Below the pieces are notes generated by a model that was not told the origin of the DNA, made no database searches, and worked only from the letters and a program-made list of their open reading frames with translations. 64,000 nt of DNA from Cryptomeria japonica (lineage: Eukaryota > Streptophyta > Pinopsida > Cupressales > Cupressaceae), in NCBI RefSeq assembly GCF_030272615.1, contig NC_081407.1:148737744-148801743 (forward strand). The letters are read 5' to 3'. Numbering within the stretch: position 1 is the stretch's first letter; each line of letters starts with the position of its first letter. Of the stretch, positions 1 to 12,784 are shown one piece after another. A program made the position numbers and the translations under genes.

Positions 1-3000
1 TTAAGGAATTCCTTCATATATTGACAATACTGAGATGATTGTGTAAAGGCTAGGATCATGTTATTCATATGAGCACAACAAATTCAAGTAAAGTACAAAG
101 TTAGCCTCATCCAAGTTGAGACACAAAGAAAAGTACCATCATAGCTGTAGTGCCCCTCCTTGACTCATCTTTTCTTTTATGCATTGATAGACTTTTTGGG
201 CCTAGCTAGACTCTTTTATGATGTTTTGATTGGATGATTTTGGACCTATCTATATCTCAAATGCTTATAGTTGATGCTTGACATTTTATATTGACAATTG
301 ATACATTATGGTTCATATGGATGATGATGCTTTCAAGACTATTATCATGATTGGACATATGTTGGATATTTGTGAGAACTCATTATGTGTTGTGAAGATT
401 TATATTTGCTAATGATAAGATCATGTTATGTGCTAACTCTACCTTATGTTCTATGAGATATGATGATGTTATTGGGATGTTATGGTTGCCATGTTTGTAA
501 TATCACTATATTCACAAAAGAGATGATATTATACCACTCATTTATGAGCTAGGTGTGATGTCGCAATTCTCTTTCACTTGCCTGATAATTTTATGATATA
601 TGCAATATGTATGTTGTTGTGTAGACATTGGTGTTGTGCAGGATTGCAGGTACTAGACATTGACTCCACTTGGTCTCACAGTTCTAAGCATGTTTCTAAT
701 CCCAATGGCAAGTTGATTGGAGGTAACATGAGTTTCTTCACACACTCTAGGCTTAGTTGTCACTTTGTCAGTTTTCGTGTCGTGGCTAGAGTTACTTTGT
801 TTGGCATCATGTGGTATTTTATGTGATTCCTATGTTGGGGTGTCTTGTGGAGCTTTGGTTATTTTATCAATAAATTGCTAACTATTAATTAATGAATTTA
901 TATAGTTTATTAATAATAAATTAAATTAATGTTTGATCTTAATATTTTGTGTATTAAATTATTGAAGGTTTATTATATGTTGATGTTTATTTTGCGAGAT
1001 TATATTTAATTGAGCTTGTGGATAAAATCCTTAGCATATAACTAGGCCCCTTCATCATTTTGTTCAAGCTCTCGGGTTTCAATTAAGTTTTCTCCCTTTT
1101 CCGCCATGTGTCAGCATGGCACGGTTTTGTAGTTTCTCTCCTCTTTTGTTCTCACTGGGCTCCTCCTTGATTCCATGTGTCTTCTCCCAACGTTTTTGTT
1201 TCCGCCTCCGAAAAGGACCTCCCGCTTCAAATCAAACTAGCCACACGTCAAGCGGGCGAGGTTTCTCTAAGAAAGGAAGGCAAACACACCAAAACTCCCC
1301 GCCTACCTGCTATGTGTCTCGCTCATGGGATTTTGAGAAAAGAAATAAAATAAGGAGGAAAGGAGCTCTGCTTTGCTACCACGCATCCAACTGTCTAGGA
1401 AGAGCCACATGTCAGCAGGGCATAATTTTGAAGAACACCAAAGGTCGTGGGAAATGTAGGAGTGCAATCTAATGATGAACGTCCATTCTAGGGCTGCACA
1501 GGTTGATCTACATGTGGTTGGACCAGTAATGATGACACAAAAGAGTGGGGTTGTAGGGATAAAGACATGGTCAACCACAAGATCAAAAAAGGGTATCTTT
1601 GTTGCTATCTTGGGATTTGTGCCCATGTATGGAGAGGTTTTAAAAGGGGACAATCATAGATAATTAAAGGGGGTTCACATTCAGAACATAAGTTTTAGCC
1701 CTGTAGCTCAGACTTTAGCATTTTTTTATTTTCATGCATATTTGATAATCATATTGTGCCAACTTTCAGCCTTTTTTCATGTTTGTTTATGACCATTATG
1801 GTATAATGCTTTACGTCATATAGAGAGGACTAAAATTTCATGATTTGTATAAGCTTTTATAATATCAAGCATAACTTCTGCTAATCGAATCATGTCTCAA
1901 ACTCTTTCAATTTAGTATCGGTCATGTTTGAATTACATTATGTTGTTTGTGAATTCTTGTTTCAAACTATAATTATTAAGTTTCTAGCCTTTAAATTGTG
2001 CATTTCATGTATGGTTTACTGTGTGTCTGAGGTTTTAAAATTCTGGCACATTGCCTTAGTTAATTTCTTTTACCTTTAGTGTTTCTTCTCCATTTTCCCC
2101 TTTTTATATGAAGAGCTAACTTCTAAAATCCCAGAGGTTGTTCATTGAGGTGCAATAGGTCCCCTGCTCATTGAACTTCCCATAAGGCCGTTGTCTCAAA
2201 AGAAATTTTAGGCATCAATAGACTCTTTATATTAGTTATATCATTTGATTGATTTATTTATTGGTTATTGGTTTATTTATTTATTGTTTAATCTTTTACT
2301 CATTGGGTTATTATTTATTTTACCTACCCTCTTTTGTTATTGGCTGTGAGTATTGGATTTGGAGATATTATCATTTTATTATATTTTATTTCATTTGTCG
2401 AGATGGTTGGTAAGATTTATTATATTTTTTATTATTTTGAAGTTGGTGGTGATGGGTTATGATTTTTGATTAGTTTATGTAAATATAGAGTTTTGAGATT
2501 TTGGGGAGGTTGCTTGGTTGAAGATTTTCATTGGAGTTTTATTGCTTTGGCTGAGAATGGAGTTTTCTATGTATGTGTGAAGATTAGAGCTTGGCTGTGA
2601 ATTTTTCTCTTCGTCAAATTTCTTTCCATAACTTCTATTATTTCAGGTTGGAGGATCTTAATACCTTATTTGTATTTTTTAATTTAAAAGGACTGTCTTC
2701 TTTGTGCCTGTGGAAAACAATTTTATGATTGTTGTATGCTATGAGATTGATTGTTGCGTGTGTTGGGAAAAGCATTGCTGGGAAGTTTGTTTTGATCTTT
2801 TGAAATTATATTTATTTGGGAGACTCTGATATCCTATGACTTGATATTTTGTTATCATTGCATCTTTACATTGAATTTTCTATCTTGCTTTACCATGCCC
2901 ATGTAGATTGAAGTCTTTGATTTTTATGGTTTGTCACTGTGAATGGACTTTCTGTACAATGTTGGGAGGTCTTTGGCTTTGCTTTCTATGATTTGTCATA

Positions 3001-3700
3001 TTATATTATGATTTGTCATATTATATCTTGATTTTAGATTGAATTGAGTCTCTAAGACTTTTGTTTGAGTCATAAATGTTTCTGGAATTGATTTTTTGAC
3101 TTAGTTGTTTTGTTTCGTTTTGTGTCTAAGTCCTTTCAACTCTTTGTTGTACATGCATGATTCTACCTAACAAATGCACTATTGTATTTGTCATAAGCTC
3201 TACACCAGTTAACGTAAGCGCTATTTTGTTCTTCATATGTGCTAATTTCTATTTCATAGGCATTGTGTTGTCTGGTATATGCACCATACTATTTTGTGAA
3301 AGCGCCAGAATATGGTTTATATGAGCCATTTTGCTTAATGGAGGCACTAGTATATGTTGTAAATGCACTATTTTAGTCTATGAATGTGCCAAACTACTGT
3401 ATTTTTTGTCTGTGGTCATTTTGTCATCTGTGATGTTTTCTGTTAGTCCAGAGGCAAGGTTTTTGGATGTTTTGATTTTCCTGTGATGTCCCAAAATGTT
3501 TTTATCTGATCAGAGATGGATATTTTATGGTTCTGTTTTTTCCTATGTATGAGGCTGTGATTATCAGCATTGTGATATGTATTCAATTGAATATACCATT
3601 GGATGGTTATGATTTCTATTGCAACTCTTGGTTAGAGATAGATGATGTGAGCTTTGACATTGTTGCATTATGTCATTTTGGACCAATGGTCGTCATGTGA
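1..3700. other. Unassigned AT-rich intergenic DNA
   Basis: I recognise no coding domain on either strand. The open frames here (for example 578-826, 1116-1472 and 1303-1653) are short, show no family motif and overlap one another on both strands, so I treat them as chance. At 146 a TGTAGTGCCCC sequence resembles the start of the solo LTR at 57753, and the related LTR fragment downstream (3.7-4.7 kb) makes it possible that part of this stretch is decayed LTR sequence, but I cannot trace it continuously. Confidence 0.4.
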
Positions 3701-4720
3701 CTATAATGGTAGAGCCTTGTTGTTTATGTGTATTGTGTTACCCTAAGGTCTTGGAACATGGTTAGGGAGAGTGGTCTTTCAAGTAAGTGCTGAGGTCACG
3801 AGAGATAGACCACCAAGAGGTTCCTTGTAAGGATGCTTGGAGATCTAGACTACCAGGAAATCTCATTGGAATTTTTTTTTGTTAAACAAGTGATAACCTT
3901 AATTAATTAAACTAGATGGGTTGGGTAGTAGGATTTCATCGAAATAAGATAATAAATGTTTTGGTGCCCCACTCATTGACTAGAGTGCTAGTACAGGCTC
4001 AGGATGATATTGGGAAGGCCTTGGAGAGGCAAACCGAACTCCCTTGATTCTCTCAAAGGTTGAGACAATTTCACATGGGTATCATGGGTGTCGGGGTGTA
4101 AGGCCCGAGGATCTCCCTATTTTTTATGGTGATGGCATTCGATGACACTCTTCCCTACATGCGCCCTAGTTCCTTATGCCTTGTTCGTTGGGTAGCCTCT
4201 AGCATTTGTTGTCTTGAGTTTTGATTGGTTGAGCCTCATGATGTGGATGTGGTTATGTCTTTGTAAATTATGGTTAGTTGTGGATGATGTGGTGTTTTAT
4301 GCCCTTTGGTTTTTAGGTGTCAACCTAGGTGTAGAGTGTGTGTGGCACCTTGCATCATTCTTTGGAGCACGGGGAGTGGTTCCTTATTGGTTCCACATGG
4401 CCGGGTGGTTTGATGCCTTCTTCCATTGGGATTTTCTTCTTCATTGGATGTTCGTGTGCATGGATGAGGATTCTTTATCACTTCAGCTTGTACTTGGATT
4501 CTTGGAGAATATTTTTATATTCTCTTTTGGATTGGATAGACATTATTGTAGCATGTGTCATGAGATATTCATATTTGTAGTTGGAGGCTATGTATCTTGT
4601 TGTAGAGATGATATTGTAATCTTGTAAGACTTTCTATTTAATGGATGATTATTCTTCATATGGTTAAGTGTTTGTAATCCTCGTTCATTATAGATGATGC
4701 ACTCTTATTAGTCTTGCTTT
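3700..4720 (+). repeat. Decayed LTR fragment related to the 57753-60179 solo LTR
   Basis: Several islands match the solo LTR near 58.85-59.65 kb in the same order. These are the phrase around 'gagtgctagta..ggctcaggat', the segment before 'cgatgacactcttccct', and the segment around 'ccacatgg.cgggtggt' followed by 'cttccattggg'. The spacing between islands is similar in both copies. Divergence is high and no clean TG/CA ends or target-site duplication are visible, so this is an old fragment. The open frame at 4214-4627 lies inside it and is not considered a gene. Confidence 0.5.
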
Positions 4721-5205
4721 AGTGGATATAATTTTGTAATGAGTTCTATGTTATATGGCATGGTTATGGAAATGAATTAGTGATGTTCTAGATGAAGGAA
4801 TTATGGGGTAGGAACACATTAAGATTTGGTGTATTAAAATGAATCTAGGATGATATGGTGATTGGATTATTATGGCATGTTAGTAGTTTAGTTAATGGAT
4901 GTTTACCTATGTTTTTGAAAGAAATGAATGTTAGAATTGATATAGGGAATAGAATGTGGTAGAATTAGGGAATAGGATATGGTAGAATTGTTATGATGTT
5001 ATTTACAATCATTATCTTTGTGTTATGTTAAGCAATGGCTTTGAGATACCCTAGGGAATAATATCTATGTGTTGTGAGTTTATTTCCGCTTGCGTTGTTA
5101 CATTGTTATGCTCATGATTTAATGATGTATGCATTTCTTTGATATTATGTTAGTTGATGTATGTATTGTTTTGGACTTTTAAAAAAAAATCTCTATATTT
5201 CTTGT

Positions 5206-5493
5206 TTAGTTGGTTATTTTCTCTAGGGCATTTTGGTGGGAACTACAATAGCTCCTACAAATAGAGTATTCCACCAAGAATAGTATATCATTAGGTGCAC
5301 TGAATAGGGTATTCGATTTTGGTGGATGACATGTTAGGGGAATGGCCTTGTTTTGGAGATAGGCATAAATGTCACTATACCAAGGAGTGTTGAGACCAAT
5401 TATATTGTATATCTTGCCAAAGTCTCGAAGATCATAAGAAATTATGAGAATTTGTTCTACCAGAAAGTAATACTCATCGCCCTCATTAGGCAT
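5206..5493 (-). pseudogene. Tat integrase N-terminal region fragment
   Basis: This 95-residue piece contains 'NTPWYSDIYAYLQNKAIP', the phrase that precedes the HHCC zinc-binding region of gypsy integrases; compare 'HTPWYADIANYL' in the Athila-type element at about 40.27 kb. No HHCC or catalytic DDE residues remain downstream (towards lower coordinates), where the relic ends. Confidence 0.55.
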
Positions 5494-5810
5494 ATATAAT
5501 AGAGGTCCAATAGTGACTATTGCATAAGTAGCTTTGTTGTCGATGCAAAAAAGTCACTCAAAAGATATGTTTAATAAATACTATAAATGAAATTGTCCAC
5601 CATGTGTTTATAAGGTAAAAATTTTTCTTCCTTAGTAAGGAACTCATCGTTGACCTATTTGATTATCAATTGTGAATCATCAAACACTTGTAAGTGTTGA
5701 ATGTTCCATTATACTAATTTCAAACCAAATATCAATGGCTCCTATTTCTCTATGTTGTTTGTTTAAGGAAAGCCAATGTGGAATTATTTTGAGATAAAAT
5801 CATCATTGGG

Positions 5811-6060
5811 GGTGATAAAAAGGGATGCTAACAATTGATCCATGTGAGGTAAATGACGCATTCAAGTATCATATCCATGGTTTGGATTCTTCAATGTGAA
5901 GGATAGATTAATTTGAAAATTCTATGATAAAAGGATGATAATCTTTAGTGGGAGCCTCTGCTAACTGATTTTATATAGCTTTCCCATTGATTATATTTTG
6001 ATTGACATAATCAATATCAAACTTACTAAGGAGCATAAACCACTTTGCCATTCTATTAGT
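5811..6060 (-). pseudogene. Tat RNase H to second RNase H junction
   Basis: Too broken to appear as one open frame. Minus-strand translation gives 'RMAKWFMLLSKFDIDY', the end of the first gypsy RNase H. An 'NQLAEAPT' phrase, a connector, and 'PWI.YLNASFTSHGS' follow. The last resembles the start of the second (archaeal-type) RNase H found in Tat elements, where the catalytic 'FDGS' has become 'LNAS'. Three in-frame stops interrupt the stretch. This tandem RNase H arrangement is the main reason for the Tat assignment. Confidence 0.6.
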
Positions 6061-6516
6061 AAGAGTTGGTTGGACCAATAAGTATTCCTTGTTTAATTGA
6101 AAGATTTTTTATATGACTAATTACATTCAAATGAAACATTCTTTCATAGTAGATTTGAGAATGAGTGTCACTTATCTTTTGATTGGGTTATGAGTCACTG
6201 ATAGCTTAGAGATTTCCTTGTAAGATACATAGTTGTGTAAGATAAGGAGGTGTCATTTTTGTTATTGCTCTTACCTTATCTAGATCTACTAGGATGCCAT
6301 GTCTAAAAATAATGAAACCTAAGAGATTTCTTGATGTAACTCCAAAGGCACATTTATTGGGATTTAATCTAACCGAGTATACTCTCTTAACTTTTGGAAG
6401 ATATAATACAAACTGATTTGGTGATTTACTTTGAGTATTGACTTGCCTAGGATGTCATCCACATTATATTCAACAATATCACACAAGATATCATGGAATA
6501 TGATAGGCATGACCCT

Positions 6517-6759
6517 CTAAAATGTGGCACTCAAATTTTTGAGACCAAATGACATGACTATGTAATATACTGTTCCACATGAGGCGACGCAAACTATCGT
6601 ATGTTGGTCTTTTGGTGCTATTTGAATTTGGTTGTATCTTAAAAATATACCCATAATGTATAACATCTCATGACCAATTGTCAAATCTATCATCATGTTA
6701 ATATTTTGAAGTGCAAATTCTTCTTTGCGGAAATATTTATTGATATATCTAAAATTCAT
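6517..6759 (-). pseudogene. Tat reverse transcriptase fragment
   Basis: The fragment spans the N-terminal half of a gypsy reverse transcriptase. In order it has the 'FRYINK' motif (usually FRDLNK), a 'NINMMIDLTIGHEML' block, the 'YNQIQIAP.DQH' block containing the usual substrate-binding region, a degenerate 'GT.YY.VMSFGLKN..AT' block, and then a loss of frame before the YXDD catalytic box. Several substitutions (for example Cys for Trp before 'GT') show decay. The wording matches the Tat lineage better than the Athila or chromovirus copies elsewhere in this window. Confidence 0.75.
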
Positions 6760-7259
6760 ACATACTTGAATTCATTTGGTTTTCTTGTTTGTTGGGACCA
6801 CATTAGATATCCATTTTGGATAGTTAATAGGCAAATAAATTTGACATATAGTTTTTTTTAAGTTCTTCCTTTATGAGGAGAGCCGCCTTAGGATGCATTT
6901 TTCTCATCTTTTGATGAATTGGTATGGCATCAACTCATACCACAAGGTGGTAAATAAATAAGGATTGGTCTAAATCAAGCATTCCAATATAATACCAAGA
7001 AAATATATTTAGATGATCTCTAAGTACCATGAAGATTTTTGTTTTTAACTCTTGAAAAATAGCTACTATTTATGTTAATTTAGGTGTCTCATCTCTACCC
7101 AAATTTACGGTTGTTTCTTAAAGTATGTTGACAAAATCAATATGTTTTGATATATTTATTTATGATTTCTTGAGATAATGTGGGTATGAGATTGCATAAG
7201 CTTTACAATGGTCTTATTATTTTGAAATATGCACCTAAGGTAGGAGGATCATGTTGGTC

Positions 7260-7511
7260 CTATTTGATGAATTCAAGATATTGTAGTTTAAGATCGATAG
7301 TAAGAATGACATTGTCATGGTTTAGGTTCATGGAAACAAGCTCTTTGAAAGGACCAGGAATGACGTACGATTTTATATCATCAACATTAGAAGAGATGTC
7401 GGTAGCATTACCAATAAATTCAATAGGGGGATCATAATACTCATTGTAAGTGCCATATCCTAAGCTAGTAGTTCCATTTTTCATTGGTATATTGACAAGA
7501 TCAAGAGACAT
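7260..7511 (-). pseudogene. Tat pol linker between protease and reverse transcriptase
   Basis: This 83-residue open piece lies on the same strand as the protease and reverse transcriptase fragments and between them, as a protease-RT connector would. I see no catalytic motif in it. The assignment rests on position and on phrases typical of this connector (acidic N-terminal part, 'GPFKELVSMNLNHD'). It could be coincidental. Confidence 0.4.
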
Positions 7512-8100
7512 TTCTTGTGTAAACTACAACTTTTTCTTTTGCAATTTATTCTAGTACAAATCTGTAAGGGAATGTGAAATATGTGTTCTTTAAATAAATC
7601 AACATATTATTCATATTTGTAAATATACGTAGGATTGAAGCCTTTTACATCTTCATAATCAAGATAACCATTAAAAAAGGAAGGTACTGTAGCCTAATCA
7701 CAATGTTAGGAGGGGATCTTGCACTTTTCGACATGGTCAATTGAAGGATTGAGGTGAAATGAGCAATGTGGTGATTTAAAGGGATTCATTGATTTGGTAT
7801 TATTCACATCCTTTAACAAGGATTTTGAATGTTGATTTTAGGGGTTATTGCTTAGTGGATGGAGAGAAAGACATAGATGATAAATCACTAGGAAGAACAT
7901 ACATGATGTAGATTTTATGGAAGAGGTATTATAAATGATCTTAGAAGATATATTTAATGGTTGTCATATTTCCTTTACAATATTTTACAATATTGATAGG
8001 AGTGGAGATCATCAAAAATAACAATTTGCACACCATTATATGAACACTTAACACATTGCTAGTATGTAGAGGGTACAAATTTCATGGTATGGAGCTGTGA

Positions 8101-8523
8101 TCAACCAAATAAGATTTTGTACATCAAAAGTGCAGATTTAGGACATGGCATAGGGTGTGTTGTAATGAGGGTCCTACCTCTATGTGAAGGTAAATAGTAC
8201 CAATTGAATCTCTCTTTGATTATCACATGCCTTGATGGTGATAGTGTGAGATCCCAAGGCTTGTATTGAATAACCCAAATGTTTAGCCTTGACCCATTAT
8301 TTATGAGCACATGTTTGATCTTATGTTTGGAAATGAAAGCCTCAATATAGAGGGGACAACTATATAACGGATTAAGGGGAGGAAAGTCATTTAGAGTGAA
8401 TGTGAGGTGATGGTTTGTGGAAAGATGGTCAAGGAGGGCTTGGAAGCATAAATGGTCAATATTATTAGGGACTTGATATTCCCATGGGATATAATCTAAG
8501 ATATCTCTATGTGTGGGGGACAT
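8101..8523 (-). pseudogene. Tat-type retropepsin remnant
   Basis: A 140-residue open piece contains 'VLINNGSRLNI' at about residues 71-81. In Tat elements the active-site triad is typically D-N-G in a 'VDNGS' context; here the catalytic aspartate position reads Asn, so the protease would be dead. The following stretch (KPWDLTLSPSRHVIIKERF-like) fits the downstream part of the fold. It is the most upstream pol piece of the relic, and a weakly preserved linker open frame (7260-7511) separates it from the reverse transcriptase. Confidence 0.65.
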
Positions 8524-9750
8524 ACAAAGGAGCTCAAGGATGGAAACCTATGTTAGAGTTCATTAAATATGGACAAGGAGGTCATATCTTTTTGGTCAAT
8601 ATGTTTTCCATGAGGGACAACAAATTGAATTCTATTATTACTATAGTGAAGTCACAACACAAATTTGATTTAGTTCTTTGTGAGGAACATGGAAAGTGGT
8701 ACTTTCCTCATGCACTACCTCTCCATTTATATTATCCTTTTTCTATTAAATATTTAAATATGACATGAAATAGACTCATCTCTAGTAATAAAGGGCCAAT
8801 AGATCATTTCCTCACTATCACTGTTGATATGAAATTTATCTAGCAAGTTATTAAATTGTTCTTGAAGTGATAGCATATGCACTTCAACCAAGAAGTTGTT
8901 TTTTAATTACTTTAGTTTTTTATTTTGTTGCAAATAATTTATAATGCATATCTATATAGAATTTTCATACGATGTGAAAACTTGTGAATTATTCTCCATG
9001 TATGCACCATTTATGTAAAGATTAAAAAATATCAAATTTAATTGCAATACCAAGCACTCAAGGGGGATAAAGGGGGATGGTAAGAGGGTATGTTAACATT
9101 AGAAGAGATAACATCAAAGACATAGAGATTAGTAAGAAAAAAATTGGGCCATAAGAAGTGCCACTAGAACCATCTATGGTATTATCAAATAATATCATAG
9201 AAAATTGTTAAATACAAATGCCTAAATTGACCATCAATTTACAACTCCCAACTTCAACCCTTAATTTAAAAAAGAGAATATTTTCATTGTCATCTTTCTC
9301 TTTACTTTCATCAATTTTTTTTTTCTATAGATTAAATCATATTGAAATACACTATCCCCTATAATCATGATAATAAAGAGAAAATGAGAACATGACATTT
9401 GCATTGCAGAAAAAATATAGATATCTAGATGATAATCCATTTTTCATGTTTGAAACAACATTCCATTAGACACATTGCTATATGGGGACATGAATTGTGG
9501 TATGTGACAAAGTCTTAGATGCCAATGAAACATTGCATAAAAATTTGATTAATTATTTAACAAGTTTTTTTTAACATGTAATCATCCCAAAGTCATGCCT
9601 ATGGTCAATCCAATAATAGTTGATATTGAATTGCACTTGTAACTATACTTATATATTTTTAAGAATCATGAAGACTTATTAAGTGTGATTCCATTAATGA
9701 TTTTTTATTTAAAAAAAATTATAAGTAAATTAGATAGAATTTTTTATAGA
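8524..9750. other. AT-rich stretch without recognised features
   Basis: Homopolymer-rich intergenic DNA with no coding or repeat signal that I can name. If the Tat relic once extended upstream, its gag and 5' LTR would lie here, but I cannot see them. Confidence 0.4.
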
Positions 9751-10418
9751 ATTTTTTTATACATGTTAGATGCTTGACCAATGTCTATAATAGATGTTAT
9801 TCTTTTATGTAATTTTAGCTTGGATCAATAATTTTTTTTTATAATAGATGCATCGTGATATAAAAATATTTATTATCAATATTATTATAAGGTTTAATGC
9901 ATTCTAAAGTCACAATTTATGTAATTTAAATTTATAGACTTAATATTATTCATGAATAATATGTCTTACTTCTAAACACAAATAATGAAAAGAGAATTAT
10001 ATTTGGAATATAGTTAAATTTAATATTAATTCTACTTTCTAACATATTATTTTACATATAATATTCTATTGAGGTAACCATTGCACCTCCTTTTACTAAT
10101 AGTGCTAGTAAAAATGAATTTATTTAAGACCCAAACAAACTCACTGCATAACTTTCTCTCTGCAATAAATATTAAATATTAAGAGTAGACACGTCACTAA
10201 ACGTAAATTAGGTATTTTATTAAAAAAATGATTCAATAGGTCATTAGTTGGTTAAGTGAAGTTGAATGGCTAAGTAGGTATTTTGTTAAAAAAACTCGAG
10301 TTAATGGTTATTCAATTATTATGTGAAGTTGAATGGTTGAGAATAAGCCCATCCACAAATCAAGCCTTGCTAAGTTGAAGACCCCAATATCACAAGAGAC
10401 AAACCTTAGATTGTTCCT

Positions 10419-10735
10419 AGACAACTTTAATGGAATGGATACCTCTCAATCCTCAGTTCTTAGCCAAAAATATTTCAAACTTTAAGAGATGAGCCTTTGA
10501 TCGTATGCGAATGACTTTAATGGAATGGATGACCCTCAATCCTTGACTTTTAGCCAGCAAGATTTCATACTTAAAGGGATGAGCCTTGGATCATGACCAA
10601 ATGGCAACAAAATGAATAGCCCTCAATCCTTCATTCACAACCGCAGATATTTCAGACTTTAAGGAATGAGCCTCGGATTATAATCAGAAATGGTTACCCC
10701 CAAGTACTCGGTTCTCAACCAAAAAGAGTTTAGCC
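10419..10735 (+). repeat. Short tandem array, about 88-bp unit, in copy A
   Basis: Roughly four units follow one another, each with a 'ctcaatcct' phrase, a 'tagccaa' phrase, a 'atttca.actt' phrase and a 'gatgagcc' phrase. The 'gatgagcc' marks fall near 10.49, 10.58 and 10.67 kb, giving a period of about 88 bp. The same array with about three units lies at 48.40-48.66 kb in copy B. It predates the duplication and has changed copy number since. Both strands carry stops throughout, so it is not coding. Confidence 0.7.
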
Positions 10736-11966
10736 TATCTGATTTGATATAAAAACCATAAAAAACCTAAGACTCTTAGAGGACTAGAGGTCAATTTGTT
10801 TGACATTGAGATCTAGTTCATCCATTGCTCCATAATTTGTTCTCAATGAATTACTCTTCATAAAATTATGATCATTTAAGGAAATAGACATTAAATGAAG
10901 GCTACAACTTGCTAAAATAAATAGTAGGGTACTAGAGACTATTGCCTTTTATTTTCACCCATGCTTCTAAAGGCTGAGGTCAAACTCATGCAGGCGAATC
11001 AATGATACAAATGGACTACCAACACACCACAAAGGACCAACTAATACAAAAAATAAAATGTTATTAATATTACCACATTAAAATTGTTTTTTTCCAAATC
11101 AAGACTACAATAAAAGGATCAATAACATTTATTAATGACACTAAAAAATAGAGCCACCATAGTTTAAAGGGTTTGCTTTGCCTTTTTCATTGGTATGCAT
11201 TGTTTTGTTGATGGGTAATATGAATATTTTTTATCTTAAAAAAGTGAGATAAATGTAATGATTGAATAATATATTTTTTAATATAGATAATTTTTAAAAT
11301 ATTTTTTTGGGGTTTAAAAAGTTTATTCACTTAACAAAGTGTTAGGTGTGTTAATAGGTGAAGTCAAGTACAAGTTTTAGAGGGATGTTATGGGCTTATG
11401 CTATTGTCTTACCTTCTCCTCTACAAACTTAAACACGACCTATGAAACTTATTACTTTAAAGGAAAACATATACAAGATGAATGTTGTTTGTGTAAAGCT
11501 TTGACTAAGCCCACCTTGAGCCAATCTTAGCAATAAGATTAAGATATCAAAAACCAATTTTGAGGTTACTCTTAGTGTTAGAATGAGTTTTGAAGAATAC
11601 AAGCTAAACGAGGCTTATTGTTGTAAGGCAACTTGATGTTGAATGCATAGAATTAGGAAGAAGTATCTCCACTCATTATATTGTTGCAAGCAATTTGACG
11701 TGGAATACAAGAAAGGAAAGACTTAAATTAGCCATAAAATATTCCAAAAAATAATCAAAAGAATAGTCAATTTGATATCTAATTGAAATACTTGAAATTC
11801 ATTCATTGTACTAAATAAATCATTGAACTTATCCCACATTTATTTAAAAGAAGTATAACTTGCAAAATGAAAATATAAATTATTAGATAGATGGAGTCTA
11901 ATAATACTCATGACTTTATATAGTTTTTTTTATTGATATATTATTTATTTTTCATTATGGAAGAAG

Positions 11967-12175
11967 TGTAGCCACCAGTCAAAATGGTGGAATATGTAGA
12001 TTTGTCATACAAAAAATGAAAAAATTCTCTTCTTCTTTCGAAGGAAAAATGACAAGGTACTATAGAGTTCCGCCTTTATTCTTCTTAATGTCCTCTTCTC
12101 TAACGATCGAGTTCGAACTTGTCCAGTCACAATAGCTAGCATTGAGGTTAAGCACTACGCTACGAAGGACTGGCC
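11967..12175 (-). mobile_element. tRNA-derived SINE, copy A ortholog
   Basis: On the minus strand the element starts 'ggccagtccttcgtagcg'. It shows an A-box-like 'gtagcgtagtgcttaa' and, about 40 bp further, a B-box 'aagttcgaactc', both in the spacing of a pol III tRNA promoter. The body runs to 'caccattttgactgg'. There is no cloverleaf 3' half, so it is a SINE head and body rather than a tRNA gene. The same element sits at the matching place in copy B (56651-56864), so its insertion predates the duplication. Confidence 0.75.
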
Positions 12176-12220
12176 AGTATAAATATTAAAAAAAGTGACT
12201 CTTATTCAATCAAAACTATG

Positions 12221-12660
12221 TAGGGGAAATGACCCAGTAGTTGAGTGCGTTCCAATTCTTGTGATAGAAGTTGTTGATTTAATACCCCCATACTTGTTGA
12301 TTTAATGTCCAACTTTTGTATAACATTACACCAATAGTTGTATGATAAGTACCAATAATTGAATGAAATATGCCATTTGTTGTGAAAAGTAACCAATCAT
12401 GTGATGCCACATCAGCTGCACAAGTATTGGGCCCTTTTGCACACCTGCTGGTCTCACTTTTTTTGGGGCTATTTTGGACACCTTGGCAAAAAGCATGCTG
12501 ATGTGGCATCATATTTGATGATGTGGCCCCAAAACCTTAGTTATAAGAAGGGGAATTACCAAGTAAGCTTTTATAAAAAGTTCGGGGTGATTTGAAATTT
12601 TCATGTATGATTTTGAGAAGCGCGAAGTTAGGGTGCACAACTACTGGGTCCTCTCCCCTA
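12221..12660. mobile_element. MITE with about 22-bp TIRs and TA target duplication
   Basis: The ends read TA-GGGGAAATGACCCAGTAGTTG and, inverted, CAACTACTGGGTCCTCTCCCC-TA. The terminal inverted repeats differ at about three of 22 positions. TA on both sides fits a Tc1/mariner-type target duplication. The 436-bp interior has no transposase. It has a second internal inverted pair ('tgatgccacatcagc' near 12.40 kb against 'gctgatgtggcatca' near 12.50 kb). Copy B has no such insert at the matching place (about 56.9 kb), which gives an empty site and dates the insertion after the duplication. Confidence 0.8.
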
Positions 12661-12784
12661 GCTTGTCCTCTTTCAAGCTAGTAAAATACACATTTAAATA
12701 TTCTATCTACATTATTTTTTAGATTTTTATAAGAAAATGAAGGTAAATTTGAACATGTTTCTCATTATATTTTTTAGGGAGTAT

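Larger units (their letters stand above)
5206..8523 (-). pseudogene. Relic of a Tat-lineage Ty3/gypsy retrotransposon pol
   Basis: Read on the minus strand, recognisable pol pieces come in the order protease (about 8.3 kb), linker (7260-7511), reverse transcriptase (6517-6759), two RNase H-like blocks (about 5.8-6.06 kb) and integrase N-terminal region (5206-5493). This is the gypsy order. The reverse transcriptase wording (PNINMMIDLTIGHEML-like) and a second RNase H block after the first are known features of the Tat/Ogre lineage. Stops and frameshifts separate all the pieces. No LTRs or target duplication are visible; the integrase core, gag and both ends appear lost. It is an old, non-functional copy. 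Confidence 0.75.

Noticed and set aside
578-1663. Four overlapping open frames (578-826, 1116-1472, 1303-1653 minus, 1472-1663)
   Set aside because: Overlapping on opposite strands, short, no recognisable motif, and in repeat-like intergenic DNA.
4214-4627. 137-codon Trp/Phe-rich open frame
   Set aside because: It lies within sequence related to the 57753-60179 solo LTR, where the counterpart is not open in the same way.
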